Below are positions 1 to 8,281 of a stretch of DNA of 35,419 nt, in pieces. The stretch is from Bacteroidales bacterium. GTDB lineage: Bacteria; Bacteroidota; Bacteroidia; Bacteroidales; UBA7960. Location: contig SKYG01000243.1 in assembly GCA_007128045.1 (NCBI GenBank), forward strand, positions 1-35,419, written 5' to 3'. Both the position numbers and the translations under genes were made by a program. How positions within the stretch are numbered: position 1 is the first letter of the stretch; each line of letters opens with the position of its first letter. The notes under the pieces were generated by a model, which was given only the letters and a program-made list of their open reading frames with translations, ran no database searches and had not been told where the DNA came from.

Positions 1-96
1 CCTTCAGACTTTCAGACTTTCAGACTTTCAGACCTTCAGACCTTCAGACCTTCAGACTTTCAGACTTTCAGACCTTCAGACCTTCAGACTTTCCGA
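1..96 (+). repeat. CYTTCAGA octamer tandem array, 12 units
   Basis: Twelve contiguous 8-nt units (CCTTCAGA or CTTTCAGA, the last degenerate as CTTTCCGA) fill the window from base 1 and stop at base 96. The TAA stop of the minus-strand outer-membrane gene begins at base 97. The array is cut by the window edge, so its full length is unknown. Read on the minus strand the unit is TCTGAARG, which gives TGA in every frame within 24 nt. Confidence 0.95.
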
Positions 97-1455
97 TTAA
101 AAAAGAAAGTTTAACCCGATATACAACCCGCCGCCGCCATCGCGTTCGTCAAGCGCCTTACCATAATCAACAGATACAATAAAGTTTTGGTTCAGTACGA
201 TCTTCAATCCGGCACCAACAGACGTATGGAGGGCCTCTTCATCGGTTAAGAAATAATCCGTATTGCCGGCCAGCGACTCGCTGGGAATATCAATTTTCTT
301 CAACACCTTACCAGCATCAACAAATGGATTCAGGGCAAGGTATATATCCTGATTCAAGAGAATGGTATTGAAAAACTTCCAGCGCAACTCAATATTTCCA
401 AAAGCAAACGCATCCCCTACCACGCGGTTGCGCACCACCCCCCTGAGGGTTTTTGAGCCACCCAGGCCATCAGTATTCGAAGAGTTAGAGAAGGAATTGA
501 TCATGTATGGCTGCATAAAAAATGGCACCGTGCCGCTGATAGTGCCCTGGTAATTTAACCTGTAGGCCAAAGACAGCCTGTCATCTATCAACGTAAAATA
601 CTGCCGGTGTGTTGCCGATATCTTGTTGTAGCCAAAATCACCGTTACCAAAAAATTTGGGAGCGGCAAACAACACCACCTCACTCCAAATACCTTTCATG
701 GGATTGGGCTCGAAATCGCGGGTATCATACACCAGGCCAAGCTTGATATTGTTGGCCCATCCACCGTCTTTCTCATTCTCACCTATAACGCCCCAGGATA
801 CATATTCATCATAGAGCCCTGGCACGTCAGGGAGTAAATCGGAATCTTTTCCCTTATTTAACCGATCAATATCAACGGAACCAACGCGGTTATGCAATAT
901 ACCAAACCCAGCCACCCACCTGAGTTCACGTCCAGATAACGAACCCTGAAAATCAACCATGGTGCGAAACATACTGCGATCATGCCTGTAAAACATACGC
1001 GTTTTGTAATCACCAGACTCATCATCTTCCCAGGCAGGGTTGTACACCGCATCATAGCCATTGAACCCATAAAAATCAAGTGCTTTTTCAGTAAGGTAGC
1101 TGATGTCGGCTGTAACACGGATATTCGGGATCAGGTATTCGGAATCATAGAAAAACCTATTAATGCCACTGCCTTTGGTGTAGCGCGACACCTCTCCGTA
1201 TAACGAATGCATATACTTGGGATAGGTCGTCCCGTCTCCGAAATAGTACAAATTGATCAGCCCGCCATACTGAAAACCAAGGTCCGAGTTATAGGAAATA
1301 GCCGGCAAAGCACCAAATGTCCATCCCTTCTTGACTACACCATCTGCCGGTTCAGCACCACCATCCTGGGCTATCAGGCTCACAGGTACCATTAAAATAG
1401 ACACCAATAGCATACTGCCTGCCAGATAACAGAAAAATAAATGAATACCTTTCAT
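97..1455 (-). CDS. outer-membrane beta-barrel protein, BamA/TamA surface-antigen-like (DUF5982-like)
   Basis: 452 residues. The N-terminus is a signal peptide (basic start, hydrophobic core to about residue 28, then AQDGG). The rest is rich in alternating aromatic strands and ends in GLNFLF, a C-terminal Phe beta-signal of the kind recognised by the BAM complex. A late stretch (GGSKTLRGVVRNRVVGD, then NIELRWKF) resembles the conserved GG..LRG...R turn and N.ELR strand of Omp85-type barrels. No POTRA domain is visible, so this looks like a barrel-only member, as is common in Bacteroidota. The WTFGALPAISYNSDLGFQYG segment near residue 45 resembles the start of DUF5982 proteins. The ligand and role are unknown. 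The gene stands alone, divergent from the dehydrogenase cluster, and its stop codon abuts an octamer array. Confidence 0.8.
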   Translation of the reverse strand: MKGIHLFFCYLAGSMLLVSILMVPVSLIAQDGGAEPADGVVKKGWTFGALPAISYNSDLGFQYGGLINLYYFGDGTTYPKYMHSLYGEVSRYTKGSGINRFFYDSEYLIPNIRVTADISYLTEKALDFYGFNGYDAVYNPAWEDDESGDYKTRMFYRHDRSMFRTMVDFQGSLSGRELRWVAGFGILHNRVGSVDIDRLNKGKDSDLLPDVPGLYDEYVSWGVIGENEKDGGWANNIKLGLVYDTRDFEPNPMKGIWSEVVLFAAPKFFGNGDFGYNKISATHRQYFTLIDDRLSLAYRLNYQGTISGTVPFFMQPYMINSFSNSSNTDGLGGSKTLRGVVRNRVVGDAFAFGNIELRWKFFNTILLNQDIYLALNPFVDAGKVLKKIDIPSESLAGNTDYFLTDEEALHTSVGAGLKIVLNQNFIVSVDYGKALDERDGGGGLYIGLNFLF

Positions 1456-1517
1456 GCTTTTACATGTTTTAGTTACTGTTTAAGAACAAAATATTTAATG
1501 GGAATGCAAATTAAGCT

Positions 1518-1525
1518 TATTTTTG
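1518..1525 (+). promoter_or_regulatory. Bacteroidota-type promoter -7 element (TATTTTTG)
   Basis: TATTTTTG matches TAnnTTTG exactly, with a TTTA near the expected -33 position (1494-1497). Transcription would start near 1532, giving a leader of about 130 nt that includes both repeat arrays before the 1665 start codon. This is inferred from the consensus only. Confidence 0.45.
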
Positions 1526-1563
1526 AATCTTATTTACAATTTTTTTGAATTGTTTTAAGGTAA

Positions 1564-1630
1564 GGTTGCCGGTTTCGGGGTTACCAGGTTACCGGGTTAC
1601 CGGGTTGCGGGTTGCTGGTTGCTGGTTGCG
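1564..1630 (+). repeat. GTTACCGG/GTTGCKG 7-8-mer array
   Basis: Nine degenerate units of 7 or 8 nt (GTTGCCG, GTTTCGGG, GTTACCAG, GTTACCGG twice, then GTTGCGG, GTTGCTG twice, GTTGCG). The unit length changes from 8 to 7 within the array. It lies in the leader of the alcohol dehydrogenase gene. Related units occur at 17942-17970, 21765-21905 and, inverted, at 26207-26220. Confidence 0.85.
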
Positions 1631-1658
1631 ATTAAACCTTAAACATTAAACCATAAAC
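1631..1658 (+). repeat. ATTAAAC heptamer array, 4 units, just 5' of the 1665 start
   Basis: Four heptamers (ATTAAAC, CTTAAAC, ATTAAAC, CATAAAC) end 6 nt before the start codon of the dehydrogenase. The stretch has no G, so it should be unstructured as RNA, and A-rich upstream sequence is typical of translation starts in Bacteroidota, which use Shine-Dalgarno pairing little. Confidence 0.8.
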
Positions 1659-1664
1659 TGAATC

Positions 1665-2696
1665 ATGAAGGCTTTAGTTCTCGAACGTTACAACGAATTA
1701 ATATACAAAGATGTAGAAGAACCCTCTATCGAACCCGGTGAAGTCCTGGTGAGGGTCAAGGCATGTGGCATCTGCGGCTCAGATGTGCACGGAATGGATG
1801 GAAGTACCGGCAGAAGGCAGCCACCACTGATCATGGGCCACGAAGCAGCGGGGGAGATCGTTGCCACCGGAAGTGCTGTAACACAGTGGGAAAAGGGAGA
1901 CAGGGTAACCTTCGACTCAACCGTATACCCATTAAACGACTGGTACACGCTGCAAGGAAAATACAACCTCAGCGACAACCGTGAGGTGATGGGTGTTTCA
2001 GCCAATGAGTTCAGACGGCATGGCGCATTTGCAGAATATGTTGCCGTACCCGCACATATCCTTTATAAAATCCCGGAAGGGGTTAGCTATGAAGAGGCAG
2101 CCATGGTAGAGCCCGTTGCTGTAGCATTGCATGCCATCAGGATTGGAAAGCCTCAGCTTGCCGGGTCATGCGTGGTGGTTGGTGCCGGAATGATAGGTAT
2201 CTTCCTCGTAAAGTTATTATCTAAAGCAGGGCTGTCAAACCTCATTGTAGTGGATATTAACAGCAAAAAAAGAGAACAGGCACTAAGGTGCGGTGCACAC
2301 CTCGCCTTCGATCCCGGCGACGAACATATGATCAGCAGCATGATGAAAGTAACAAACAGCAGGGGTGCGGACATCTCATTCGAAGCTGTAGGAATAACTG
2401 CTACTGTTAACATAGCGATCGATTCGCTGAGGAAAGGAGGAAAAGCGGTACTTCTGGGAAACCTTACGCCCACCATTGATTTCCCATTACAGAAAGTGGT
2501 TACCCGTGAATTAACCATACTGGGTAGCTGCGCTATAAAGGGAGAGTATGAGGCAGTACTGAACCTCCTGAGTAAAAAAGATATCCACGTACGGGATCAA
2601 ATATCAGAAATTGCGCCCCTGTCGGATGGGGCCTATTGGTTTGGCCGGCTCAGACAAAACAATAACGGACTTAACAAGGTCATCCTGGTACCTTAA
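1665..2696 (+). CDS. zinc-type medium-chain alcohol/polyol dehydrogenase lacking the structural zinc cysteines
   Basis: 343 residues, MDR superfamily (threonine/sorbitol/galactitol-phosphate dehydrogenase type). The catalytic zinc site is visible: Cys34-Gly-Ile-Cys-Gly-Ser-Asp at 34-40 and Gly-His-Glu at 58-60. The Rossmann motif is GAGMIG, followed by a strand ending in Asp (IVVD), which suggests NAD(H) rather than NADP(H). The family's structural zinc lobe normally carries four Cys with spacing 3-3-8. Here the equivalent positions read Pro89, Asp92, Thr95 and Ser103, so the second zinc is very probably absent although the flanking fold is kept (YNL.DN.EVMG). It would oxidise a secondary alcohol of a sugar, polyol or sugar acid. 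It is the first gene of a four-gene plus-strand cluster with an oxidoreductase, a permease and an FAD/Fe-S dehydrogenase. The exact substrate cannot be read from sequence. Confidence 0.88.
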   Translation: MKALVLERYNELIYKDVEEPSIEPGEVLVRVKACGICGSDVHGMDGSTGRRQPPLIMGHEAAGEIVATGSAVTQWEKGDRVTFDSTVYPLNDWYTLQGKYNLSDNREVMGVSANEFRRHGAFAEYVAVPAHILYKIPEGVSYEEAAMVEPVAVALHAIRIGKPQLAGSCVVVGAGMIGIFLVKLLSKAGLSNLIVVDINSKKREQALRCGAHLAFDPGDEHMISSMMKVTNSRGADISFEAVGITATVNIAIDSLRKGGKAVLLGNLTPTIDFPLQKVVTRELTILGSCAIKGEYEAVLNLLSKKDIHVRDQISEIAPLSDGAYWFGRLRQNNNGLNKVILVP

Positions 2697-2723
2697 TGAA
2701 GATAACCTTATCAATACCAGATT

Positions 2724-3854
2724 ATGATGAGATCACCAATTAATATCGCCATAGCAGGATGCGGAAAAGTAGCTCATCTGCACGCGAAAGCAGTAATGCA
2801 AGTAAATCATGCTTGCTTAAAGGCAGCCTGGAGCAGAAGCAAGGACTCAGTCTTAAAGTTTGCCAGTCAATATCAGATCGCTGCCTATCAGGATATTGAA
2901 GATATGGTAAAAACACACAACATAGACCTGGTCATCGTATGTACCCCCCACCCCTTTCATCGAGAGGTGTGCGTTGCTGCCGCCACAGCTGGTGCTCATG
3001 TACTGGTGGAAAAACCTCTGGCAGCAACATTGGAAGACTGCGACCTGATGATCCATGCTTGCAAGCAGAACCAGGTGAAGCTGGGTGTAATTTCACAAAG
3101 GCGTTGGTATGAGCCCGTAAGACGTGTCAAAGCAGCGATCGATACAGGCAAGATAGGTACACCGGTATTGGGTACCATCAATATGCTGGGATGGCGCGAC
3201 AAAGATTACTATGACGCAGATGAGTGGAGAGGCACCTGGGCCTTGGAAGGTGGCGGTGTTTTGGTTAACCAGGCACCCCACCAGCTAGATATCCTGTTGT
3301 GGTTCATGGGCGATATAGATGAACTGGTTGGCATCTGGGATAACCTGAATCATCCCTATATAGAAGTTGATGATACCGCTCTCGCTATAATCCGGTTCAA
3401 AAATGGTGCCATCGGAAACATCATTGTCAGCAACTCTCAAAAGCCCGGCATCTATGGAAAGGTACATGTTCACGGCATGAATGGCGCTTCGGCAGGTGTA
3501 CAGACAGATGGTGGGGCCATGTTCATCGCAGGAAAGACCGGAATAGCAGAACCTCCTGAAAATGATCTCTGGAGTATACCAGGAGAAGAACATCTTGTTG
3601 ATACATGGAAACAAGAAGATGCCGCATTTTTTTCATCGATAGACCCCACGGTATATTTTATGAAATGCCAGATTGAAGACTTCAGGGATGCCATTCTTGA
3701 ACACAGGGAACCTCAGGTTGATGGACATGCCGGAAGAAAGACTGTAGAACTGTTTACAGCCATATACCGATCAACCAGAGATAAAGGATGGATCAAATTT
3801 CCTCTACAACCGGAAACAAACCGTAATGATATGGATGGAAGGAAATCATCATGA
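2724..3854 (+). CDS. Gfo/Idh/MocA-family NAD(P)-dependent oxidoreductase
   Basis: 376 residues. The N-terminal Rossmann fold begins INIAIAGCGKVAHLHA (GxGxxA at 12-17). The family-defining Glu-Lys-Pro motif is at 96-98 (VLVEKPLA), with the Lys acting in catalysis. The C-terminal alpha/beta domain contains the GGGVLVNQAPHQLDIL segment seen in sugar dehydrogenases and oxidoreductases of this family. Family members oxidise or reduce hydroxyls on sugars, inositols and sugar acids. It starts 27 nt after the dehydrogenase and overlaps the GntP permease start by ATGA (3851-3854), so the two are translationally coupled. The tandem initial Met-Met leaves a one-codon uncertainty at the start. It most likely acts on the same imported sugar acid or polyol as its neighbours. 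Confidence 0.87.
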   Translation: MMRSPINIAIAGCGKVAHLHAKAVMQVNHACLKAAWSRSKDSVLKFASQYQIAAYQDIEDMVKTHNIDLVIVCTPHPFHREVCVAAATAGAHVLVEKPLAATLEDCDLMIHACKQNQVKLGVISQRRWYEPVRRVKAAIDTGKIGTPVLGTINMLGWRDKDYYDADEWRGTWALEGGGVLVNQAPHQLDILLWFMGDIDELVGIWDNLNHPYIEVDDTALAIIRFKNGAIGNIIVSNSQKPGIYGKVHVHGMNGASAGVQTDGGAMFIAGKTGIAEPPENDLWSIPGEEHLVDTWKQEDAAFFSSIDPTVYFMKCQIEDFRDAILEHREPQVDGHAGRKTVELFTAIYRSTRDKGWIKFPLQPETNRNDMDGRKSS

Positions 3855-5212
3855 CAACCGCATATATCATTAGTATTGTAATTGCAGGAGTAACACTACT
3901 ATTATTGATGGTGCTGAAGTTAAAAATCAGCGCATTTATCGCCCTGCTTATTACCTCCATGCTTGTTGGTGTCATGGCAGGGATGCCCCTCGATGGCATA
4001 CTGGAAAGTATGCAGGAAGGGATGGGAGGTACCCTGGGGTTCGTAGCTATAGTCGTAGGGCTGGGAGCGATTTTCGGGCAGATACTGGAAAGCTCTGGCG
4101 GTGCCGAATCTCTTGCGCATCATCTGATTAAAAAGTTTGGTAAAGACAAGGCCTCATGGGCTATGATGGTCACCGGATTTATCGTAGCCATACCAGTATT
4201 TCTCGATGTGGGGCTGATCATCCTGGTGCCAATAGTGTATGCACTCTCCAGAGATACAAAAAAGTCCTTATTATACTATGGAATACCTCTATTGGCCGGA
4301 TTGGCGGTGACACACAGCTTCATGCCCCCTACACCAGGCCCCATTGCTGTTGCCAAAATTCTTGACGCCCAACTCGGATGGGTCATTTTCTTTGGTTTTA
4401 TCATGGGCATACCAACAGCCATCATCGCAGGTCCAATATTTGGAAAATATATAGCCAAAAAAATTCATGTCGACCCACCGCAATGGATCCCTGCTGAGAA
4501 CATATCGGATAGCAATTCAACATCATGCCCTCCATCATTTTTTATCATCGTACTGCTGATTGCCATCCCCTTACTGTTAATTCTGATAAATACATTTACG
4601 GGCATGGCTGTCGACACCGGACTCATAAGAAAAACCATCTTAACAGATATGTTGGTTTTCCTGGGACACCCCTTTAGTGCCCTGATCATAGCCGCCCTGC
4701 TGGCCATATATTTTCTTGGCGTAAAACGAGGCAAATCCAAACAAGAGCTTTTAGATTTGAGCACCAAGGCGTTAGGACCGGCAGGAATCATCATATTGGT
4801 AACAGGCGCCGGAGGCGTATTGAAACAAATCCTTGTCGACAGTGGCATTGGTGCGATGATGGCTCAATCTATTTCTGACTCAGCCATGCCTCCCATCTTC
4901 CTTGCCTGGCTGCTGGCAGCAATCGTCAGGGTAACGCAGGGATCCGCCACAGTAGCCATGATCACCGCTGCTGGCATTATGGCTCCCGTGCTGACCGTTT
5001 TTAACCTGGGCGCACCTGAAACAGCACTGATCGTGATCTCGATCGCATCTGGTGCAACACTACTGTCGCACGTGAACGATAGCGGCTTCTGGCTGGTAAG
5101 CAAATACTTTGGCATGGATGAAAAACAAACCCTGAAATCCTGGACAGTTATGGAAACCATTATCGCACTCTGTGGCCTCGTCTTTACCATGCTGGCCAGC
5201 TTGTTCATCTGA
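3851..5212 (+). CDS. GntP-family gluconate/sugar-acid permease
   Basis: 453 residues, almost entirely hydrophobic, with about a dozen predicted transmembrane helices in the inner membrane. The length and the conserved segments match the GntP (gluconate:H+ symporter) family: GLGAIFGQILESSGG near residue 75, HSFMPPTPGPIAVAKILDA near 155, and a late RVTQGSATVAMITAAGIM stretch. The family carries gluconate, fructuronate, idonate, hydroxybutyrate and related hydroxyacids with protons. It overlaps the upstream oxidoreductase gene by 4 nt and is followed by the FAD/Fe-S dehydrogenase after 55 nt. It is the best clue that the cluster handles an acidic, hydroxylated substrate, but the particular acid is not determined. 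Confidence 0.92.
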   Translation: MTTAYIISIVIAGVTLLLLMVLKLKISAFIALLITSMLVGVMAGMPLDGILESMQEGMGGTLGFVAIVVGLGAIFGQILESSGGAESLAHHLIKKFGKDKASWAMMVTGFIVAIPVFLDVGLIILVPIVYALSRDTKKSLLYYGIPLLAGLAVTHSFMPPTPGPIAVAKILDAQLGWVIFFGFIMGIPTAIIAGPIFGKYIAKKIHVDPPQWIPAENISDSNSTSCPPSFFIIVLLIAIPLLLILINTFTGMAVDTGLIRKTILTDMLVFLGHPFSALIIAALLAIYFLGVKRGKSKQELLDLSTKALGPAGIIILVTGAGGVLKQILVDSGIGAMMAQSISDSAMPPIFLAWLLAAIVRVTQGSATVAMITAAGIMAPVLTVFNLGAPETALIVISIASGATLLSHVNDSGFWLVSKYFGMDEKQTLKSWTVMETIIALCGLVFTMLASLFI

Positions 5213-5231
5213 CAAACAAATAATCATCAAA

Positions 5232-5260
5232 CAACTCAACAACTCAACAACTCAACAATT
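5232..5260 (+). repeat. CAACTCAA octamer array 5' of the FAD/Fe-S dehydrogenase
   Basis: Three perfect CAACTCAA units (5232-5255) and a degenerate fourth run to 7 nt before the ATG at 5268. The array makes up half of the 55-nt gap between gntP and the next gene and contains no G until its end. It reads in the same sense as the downstream gene. Confidence 0.92.
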
Positions 5261-5267
5261 GAAAATA

Positions 5268-8210
5268 ATGCCCGCTTCATCATCCGTGTTCCCTTTCGAA
5301 AACTTAGAGTCGCAACTCGACGGAGATCTGTTCTACGACATCAAATGGAGAATGTTGTACGCCACCGATGCATCAGTGTACAGAGAGCTCCCCGCCGCTG
5401 TTTGCAGGCCAAAGCACGAACAGGATATGGGTGTCATTCTGTCCTTCTGCAGGGAATACAAACTACCTATCATACCACGAACAGCAGGCACATCGCTGGC
5501 CGGGCAGGTAGTTGGTCCGGGACTGGTGGTAGACGTCTCCAAATATATGAATAACATCCTGGAGGTTAATGAAGCAGAGAAATGGGTAAGGGTACAGCCA
5601 GGTGTAATCCTTGACGACCTGAATGACTACTTAAGGCCTTATGGCCTGTTTTTCGGACCGGAAACATCCACCTCAAACCGCTGTATGATCGGCGGCATGG
5701 TTGGGAACAATGCCTGTGGTTCACACTCCCTGGTCTATGGAAGCACCCGCGACCATACCCTGGAAATCAGGGCCTTGCTAAGCGATGGGTCAATTGCAAC
5801 TTTCTCCGAACTGGATAATAATGAATTCCGAAACAAGTGCGTTGGCAACAAACTTGAAAACAGGATTTACAGTCAACTATTTGGCCTGCTGTCTGATAAA
5901 AAAAACCAACAGGAAATACTGGAACAATATCCCGATCCCCGGTTAAATAGACGCAACACCGGTTACGCATTGGACATACTCCTTAACACAGATGTATTTG
6001 GAGACAACAGCAATGGGTTCAACCTTTGTAAAATCCTTACCGGATCGGAAGGTTCTCTCGCCATATTTACAGAGATCAAACTCAACCTGGTGTCATTGCC
6101 TCCACCTGAAAAAGCATTGGTCTGCGTGCACTTGAACGATATAAATGAAGCCCTTGAAGCAAACCTGATCGCCCTGGATTATAGACCTGTAGCCGTTGAG
6201 TTAATCGACAGAATCGTTCTTGAATGCACCAAATCAAACCTTCTGCAACAAAAAAACCGCTTCTTTCTGAAAGGTGACCCCGGGGCAATCCTGGCAGTAG
6301 AATTTGCCGCCAATAGTCGTGAAGAGATTCTCAACGCTGCAAAAGCAATGGAGAAAAGCATGCGTGGGAAAGGACTGGGTACACACTTTCCGGTATTGTT
6401 TGGCAAGGATATATCCAGGGTATGGTCTCTTAGAAAAGCAGGTCTCGGACTATTATCAAATATCCCGGGAGATGCAAAACCAGTAGCTGTTATTGAAGAT
6501 ACTGCCGTACATGTTACCGCGCTTCCTGCTTTCATCAGGGAGATGCAAGCCATCCTAGAACGCCTGAAACTGGAGTGTGTTTTCTATGCTCATATTGGCA
6601 CCGGCGAACTGCACCTGAGACCGGTACTCAACCTTAAAAACCCGGCCGATGTGGAAAGATTTTATCAGGTAGCCAAAGAAACTGCCGTGCTGGTAAAAAA
6701 ATACCGCGGTTCATTGAGCGGAGAACATGGAGACGGACGCCTGAGGGCCGAATTTATCCCGATCATACTGGGGAGCAGGGTGGTTGATATGATGCGGGAA
6801 ATAAAGCATACATGGGACCCACTAACGATCCTGAACCCAGGGAAAATCATCGACCCACCTTCCATGAAATCGTCATTAAGGTATACGCCCGGACAAAAGG
6901 AAAAGAAATTTACCTCGTTCTTTAATTACCCGGAAGCAGGTAGTTTCCTTGCCGCCGTAGAGAAATGCAACGGCTCGGGCGATTGTCGAAAACCACATAG
7001 TCAGGGAGGCGTCATGTGCCCTTCTTATCAGGCGACCCTCGATGAAGATGCTTCTACACGCGGACGGGCAAATATTCTTAGGGAGTTTATATCACATTCT
7101 AACGAAAAGAACCCCTTTAACCACATACAAATCCTCGAAGTCCTTGACCTGTGCCTTTCCTGTAAAGCATGCAAGTCAGAGTGTCCTTCAAACGTTGATA
7201 TGGCTAAATACAAGGCTGAAGCATTACAGCAGTATTACCTGACCAATGGCATTCCTTTAAGGGCAAAACTCACCGGTGCATTTGCACGCATGTATCAATT
7301 TGGCAGCCTGACACCCTCTGTATTTAACTTCTTTGCATCCAATAAACATACCAGGGCCGTCATATTGGCCTTGTCCGGATTTACAACAAAACGAAGAATG
7401 CCACTTCTGGGCAAACTAAGTCTGAAAAAATGGATGACGAAAAACCTCCGACAGCTAAACGAATCATCTGCACTAACGAAAGATGTATACTTCTTTTGTG
7501 ATGAGTTCACCAATTATAACGATACCACAACAGGGATTCATGCCATTTTACTGCTAAACAAACTCGGTTACAGGGTCAACTATACACATCACGCCGAAAG
7601 TGGCAGAGCCGCGATATCAAAGGGCTTACTGATAAAGGCTAAAAAGCTGGCTGCAAAAAATGTTGGTATTTTTACTTCTATTGTTGATGATACTAAACCC
7701 CTTATTGGAATAGAACCTTCAGCAATTCTGTCATTCCGGGATGAATATCCATTGTTGGTTGAGCCAGCAGAAAGAGAAGATGCACAATTACTGGCTAAAC
7801 GTATATTTACCATAGAAGAGTTTATGAACAGGGAGTATGAGCTTGGAAATATCGATCAATCGGTGTTCTCCGATATACCAAAAACAATATATTTTCATGG
7901 CCATTGCCACCAAAAAGCACTCTCATCAACAAGTCATTCTGTGAACATGCTTTCCATCCCACCCAACACCACCGTAAAAGAAATTGACTGTGGTTGTTGC
8001 GGCATGGCAGGCTCTTTTGGATATGAAAAAGAGCACTACGACCTGAGCATGGCCATCGGAGAGTTGCAACTCTTTCCTGCCATCAGAAATGCAGAACGAA
8101 ACGCTCTCATTGCGGCATCCGGAACCAGCTGCAGGGCACAAATACTCGACGGCACCGGAAGACCTGCACTGCACCCGGTCGACATACTGTACAACATGCT
8201 GAAGGATTAA
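5268..8210 (+). CDS. FAD-linked oxidase / Fe-S 2-hydroxyacid (D-lactate-type) dehydrogenase
   Basis: 980 residues from the chosen ATG. The open frame reaches back to 5172, but that part overlaps gntP and encodes the repeat, so I reject it. The order of parts is: PCMH-type FAD-binding domain (roughly 30-260, with RTAGTSLAGQ and NNACGSHSLVYGSTRD), FAD-oxidase C-terminal domain (to about 550, with SLSGEHGDGRLR), a ferredoxin-like segment, and a CCG domain. Candidate cluster ligands are Cys567, Cys573 and Cys584-Pro, then Cys629, Cys632, Cys635 and Cys639-Pro; the CCG motif is Cys908-Gly-Cys-Cys911. This is a GlcD/GlpC-type fusion as in bacterial D-lactate and D-2-hydroxyglutarate dehydrogenases, passing electrons to the quinone pool at the membrane. 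Last gene of the cluster. It probably oxidises the 2-hydroxyacid imported by the GntP permease, or D-lactate. Confidence 0.88.
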   Translation: MPASSSVFPFENLESQLDGDLFYDIKWRMLYATDASVYRELPAAVCRPKHEQDMGVILSFCREYKLPIIPRTAGTSLAGQVVGPGLVVDVSKYMNNILEVNEAEKWVRVQPGVILDDLNDYLRPYGLFFGPETSTSNRCMIGGMVGNNACGSHSLVYGSTRDHTLEIRALLSDGSIATFSELDNNEFRNKCVGNKLENRIYSQLFGLLSDKKNQQEILEQYPDPRLNRRNTGYALDILLNTDVFGDNSNGFNLCKILTGSEGSLAIFTEIKLNLVSLPPPEKALVCVHLNDINEALEANLIALDYRPVAVELIDRIVLECTKSNLLQQKNRFFLKGDPGAILAVEFAANSREEILNAAKAMEKSMRGKGLGTHFPVLFGKDISRVWSLRKAGLGLLSNIPGDAKPVAVIEDTAVHVTALPAFIREMQAILERLKLECVFYAHIGTGELHLRPVLNLKNPADVERFYQVAKETAVLVKKYRGSLSGEHGDGRLRAEFIPIILGSRVVDMMREIKHTWDPLTILNPGKIIDPPSMKSSLRYTPGQKEKKFTSFFNYPEAGSFLAAVEKCNGSGDCRKPHSQGGVMCPSYQATLDEDASTRGRANILREFISHSNEKNPFNHIQILEVLDLCLSCKACKSECPSNVDMAKYKAEALQQYYLTNGIPLRAKLTGAFARMYQFGSLTPSVFNFFASNKHTRAVILALSGFTTKRRMPLLGKLSLKKWMTKNLRQLNESSALTKDVYFFCDEFTNYNDTTTGIHAILLLNKLGYRVNYTHHAESGRAAISKGLLIKAKKLAAKNVGIFTSIVDDTKPLIGIEPSAILSFRDEYPLLVEPAEREDAQLLAKRIFTIEEFMNREYELGNIDQSVFSDIPKTIYFHGHCHQKALSSTSHSVNMLSIPPNTTVKEIDCGCCGMAGSFGYEKEHYDLSMAIGELQLFPAIRNAERNALIAASGTSCRAQILDGTGRPALHPVDILYNMLKD

Positions 8211-8260
8211 GAGGCTGACCCCAATGTCCAATGATGTTGGATCATTTGAGCCAGCCTCTT
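8209..8260. terminator. bidirectional hairpin between convergent genes
   Basis: AAGAGGCTG at 8209-8217 pairs perfectly with CAGCCTCTT at 8252-8260. A smaller stem, TCCAA at 8227-8231 with TTGGA at 8237-8241, lies inside. It sits between the ends of the FAD/Fe-S dehydrogenase (+) and rpsA (-) and even includes the last bases of the first stop codon. No long T-run follows, so termination is inferred from structure and place. Confidence 0.6.
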
Positions 8261-8281
8261 ACAGCTTATCGCAATAAATAA

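Noticed and set aside
1..96. CRISPR array
   Set aside because: Units are 8 nt and contiguous with no unique spacers; no cas gene in the window. The same holds for all the other arrays.
5172..5267. N-terminal extension of the FAD/Fe-S dehydrogenase
   Set aside because: It overlaps the gntP end and translates the CAACTCAA array; the ATG at 5268 matches the family start better.
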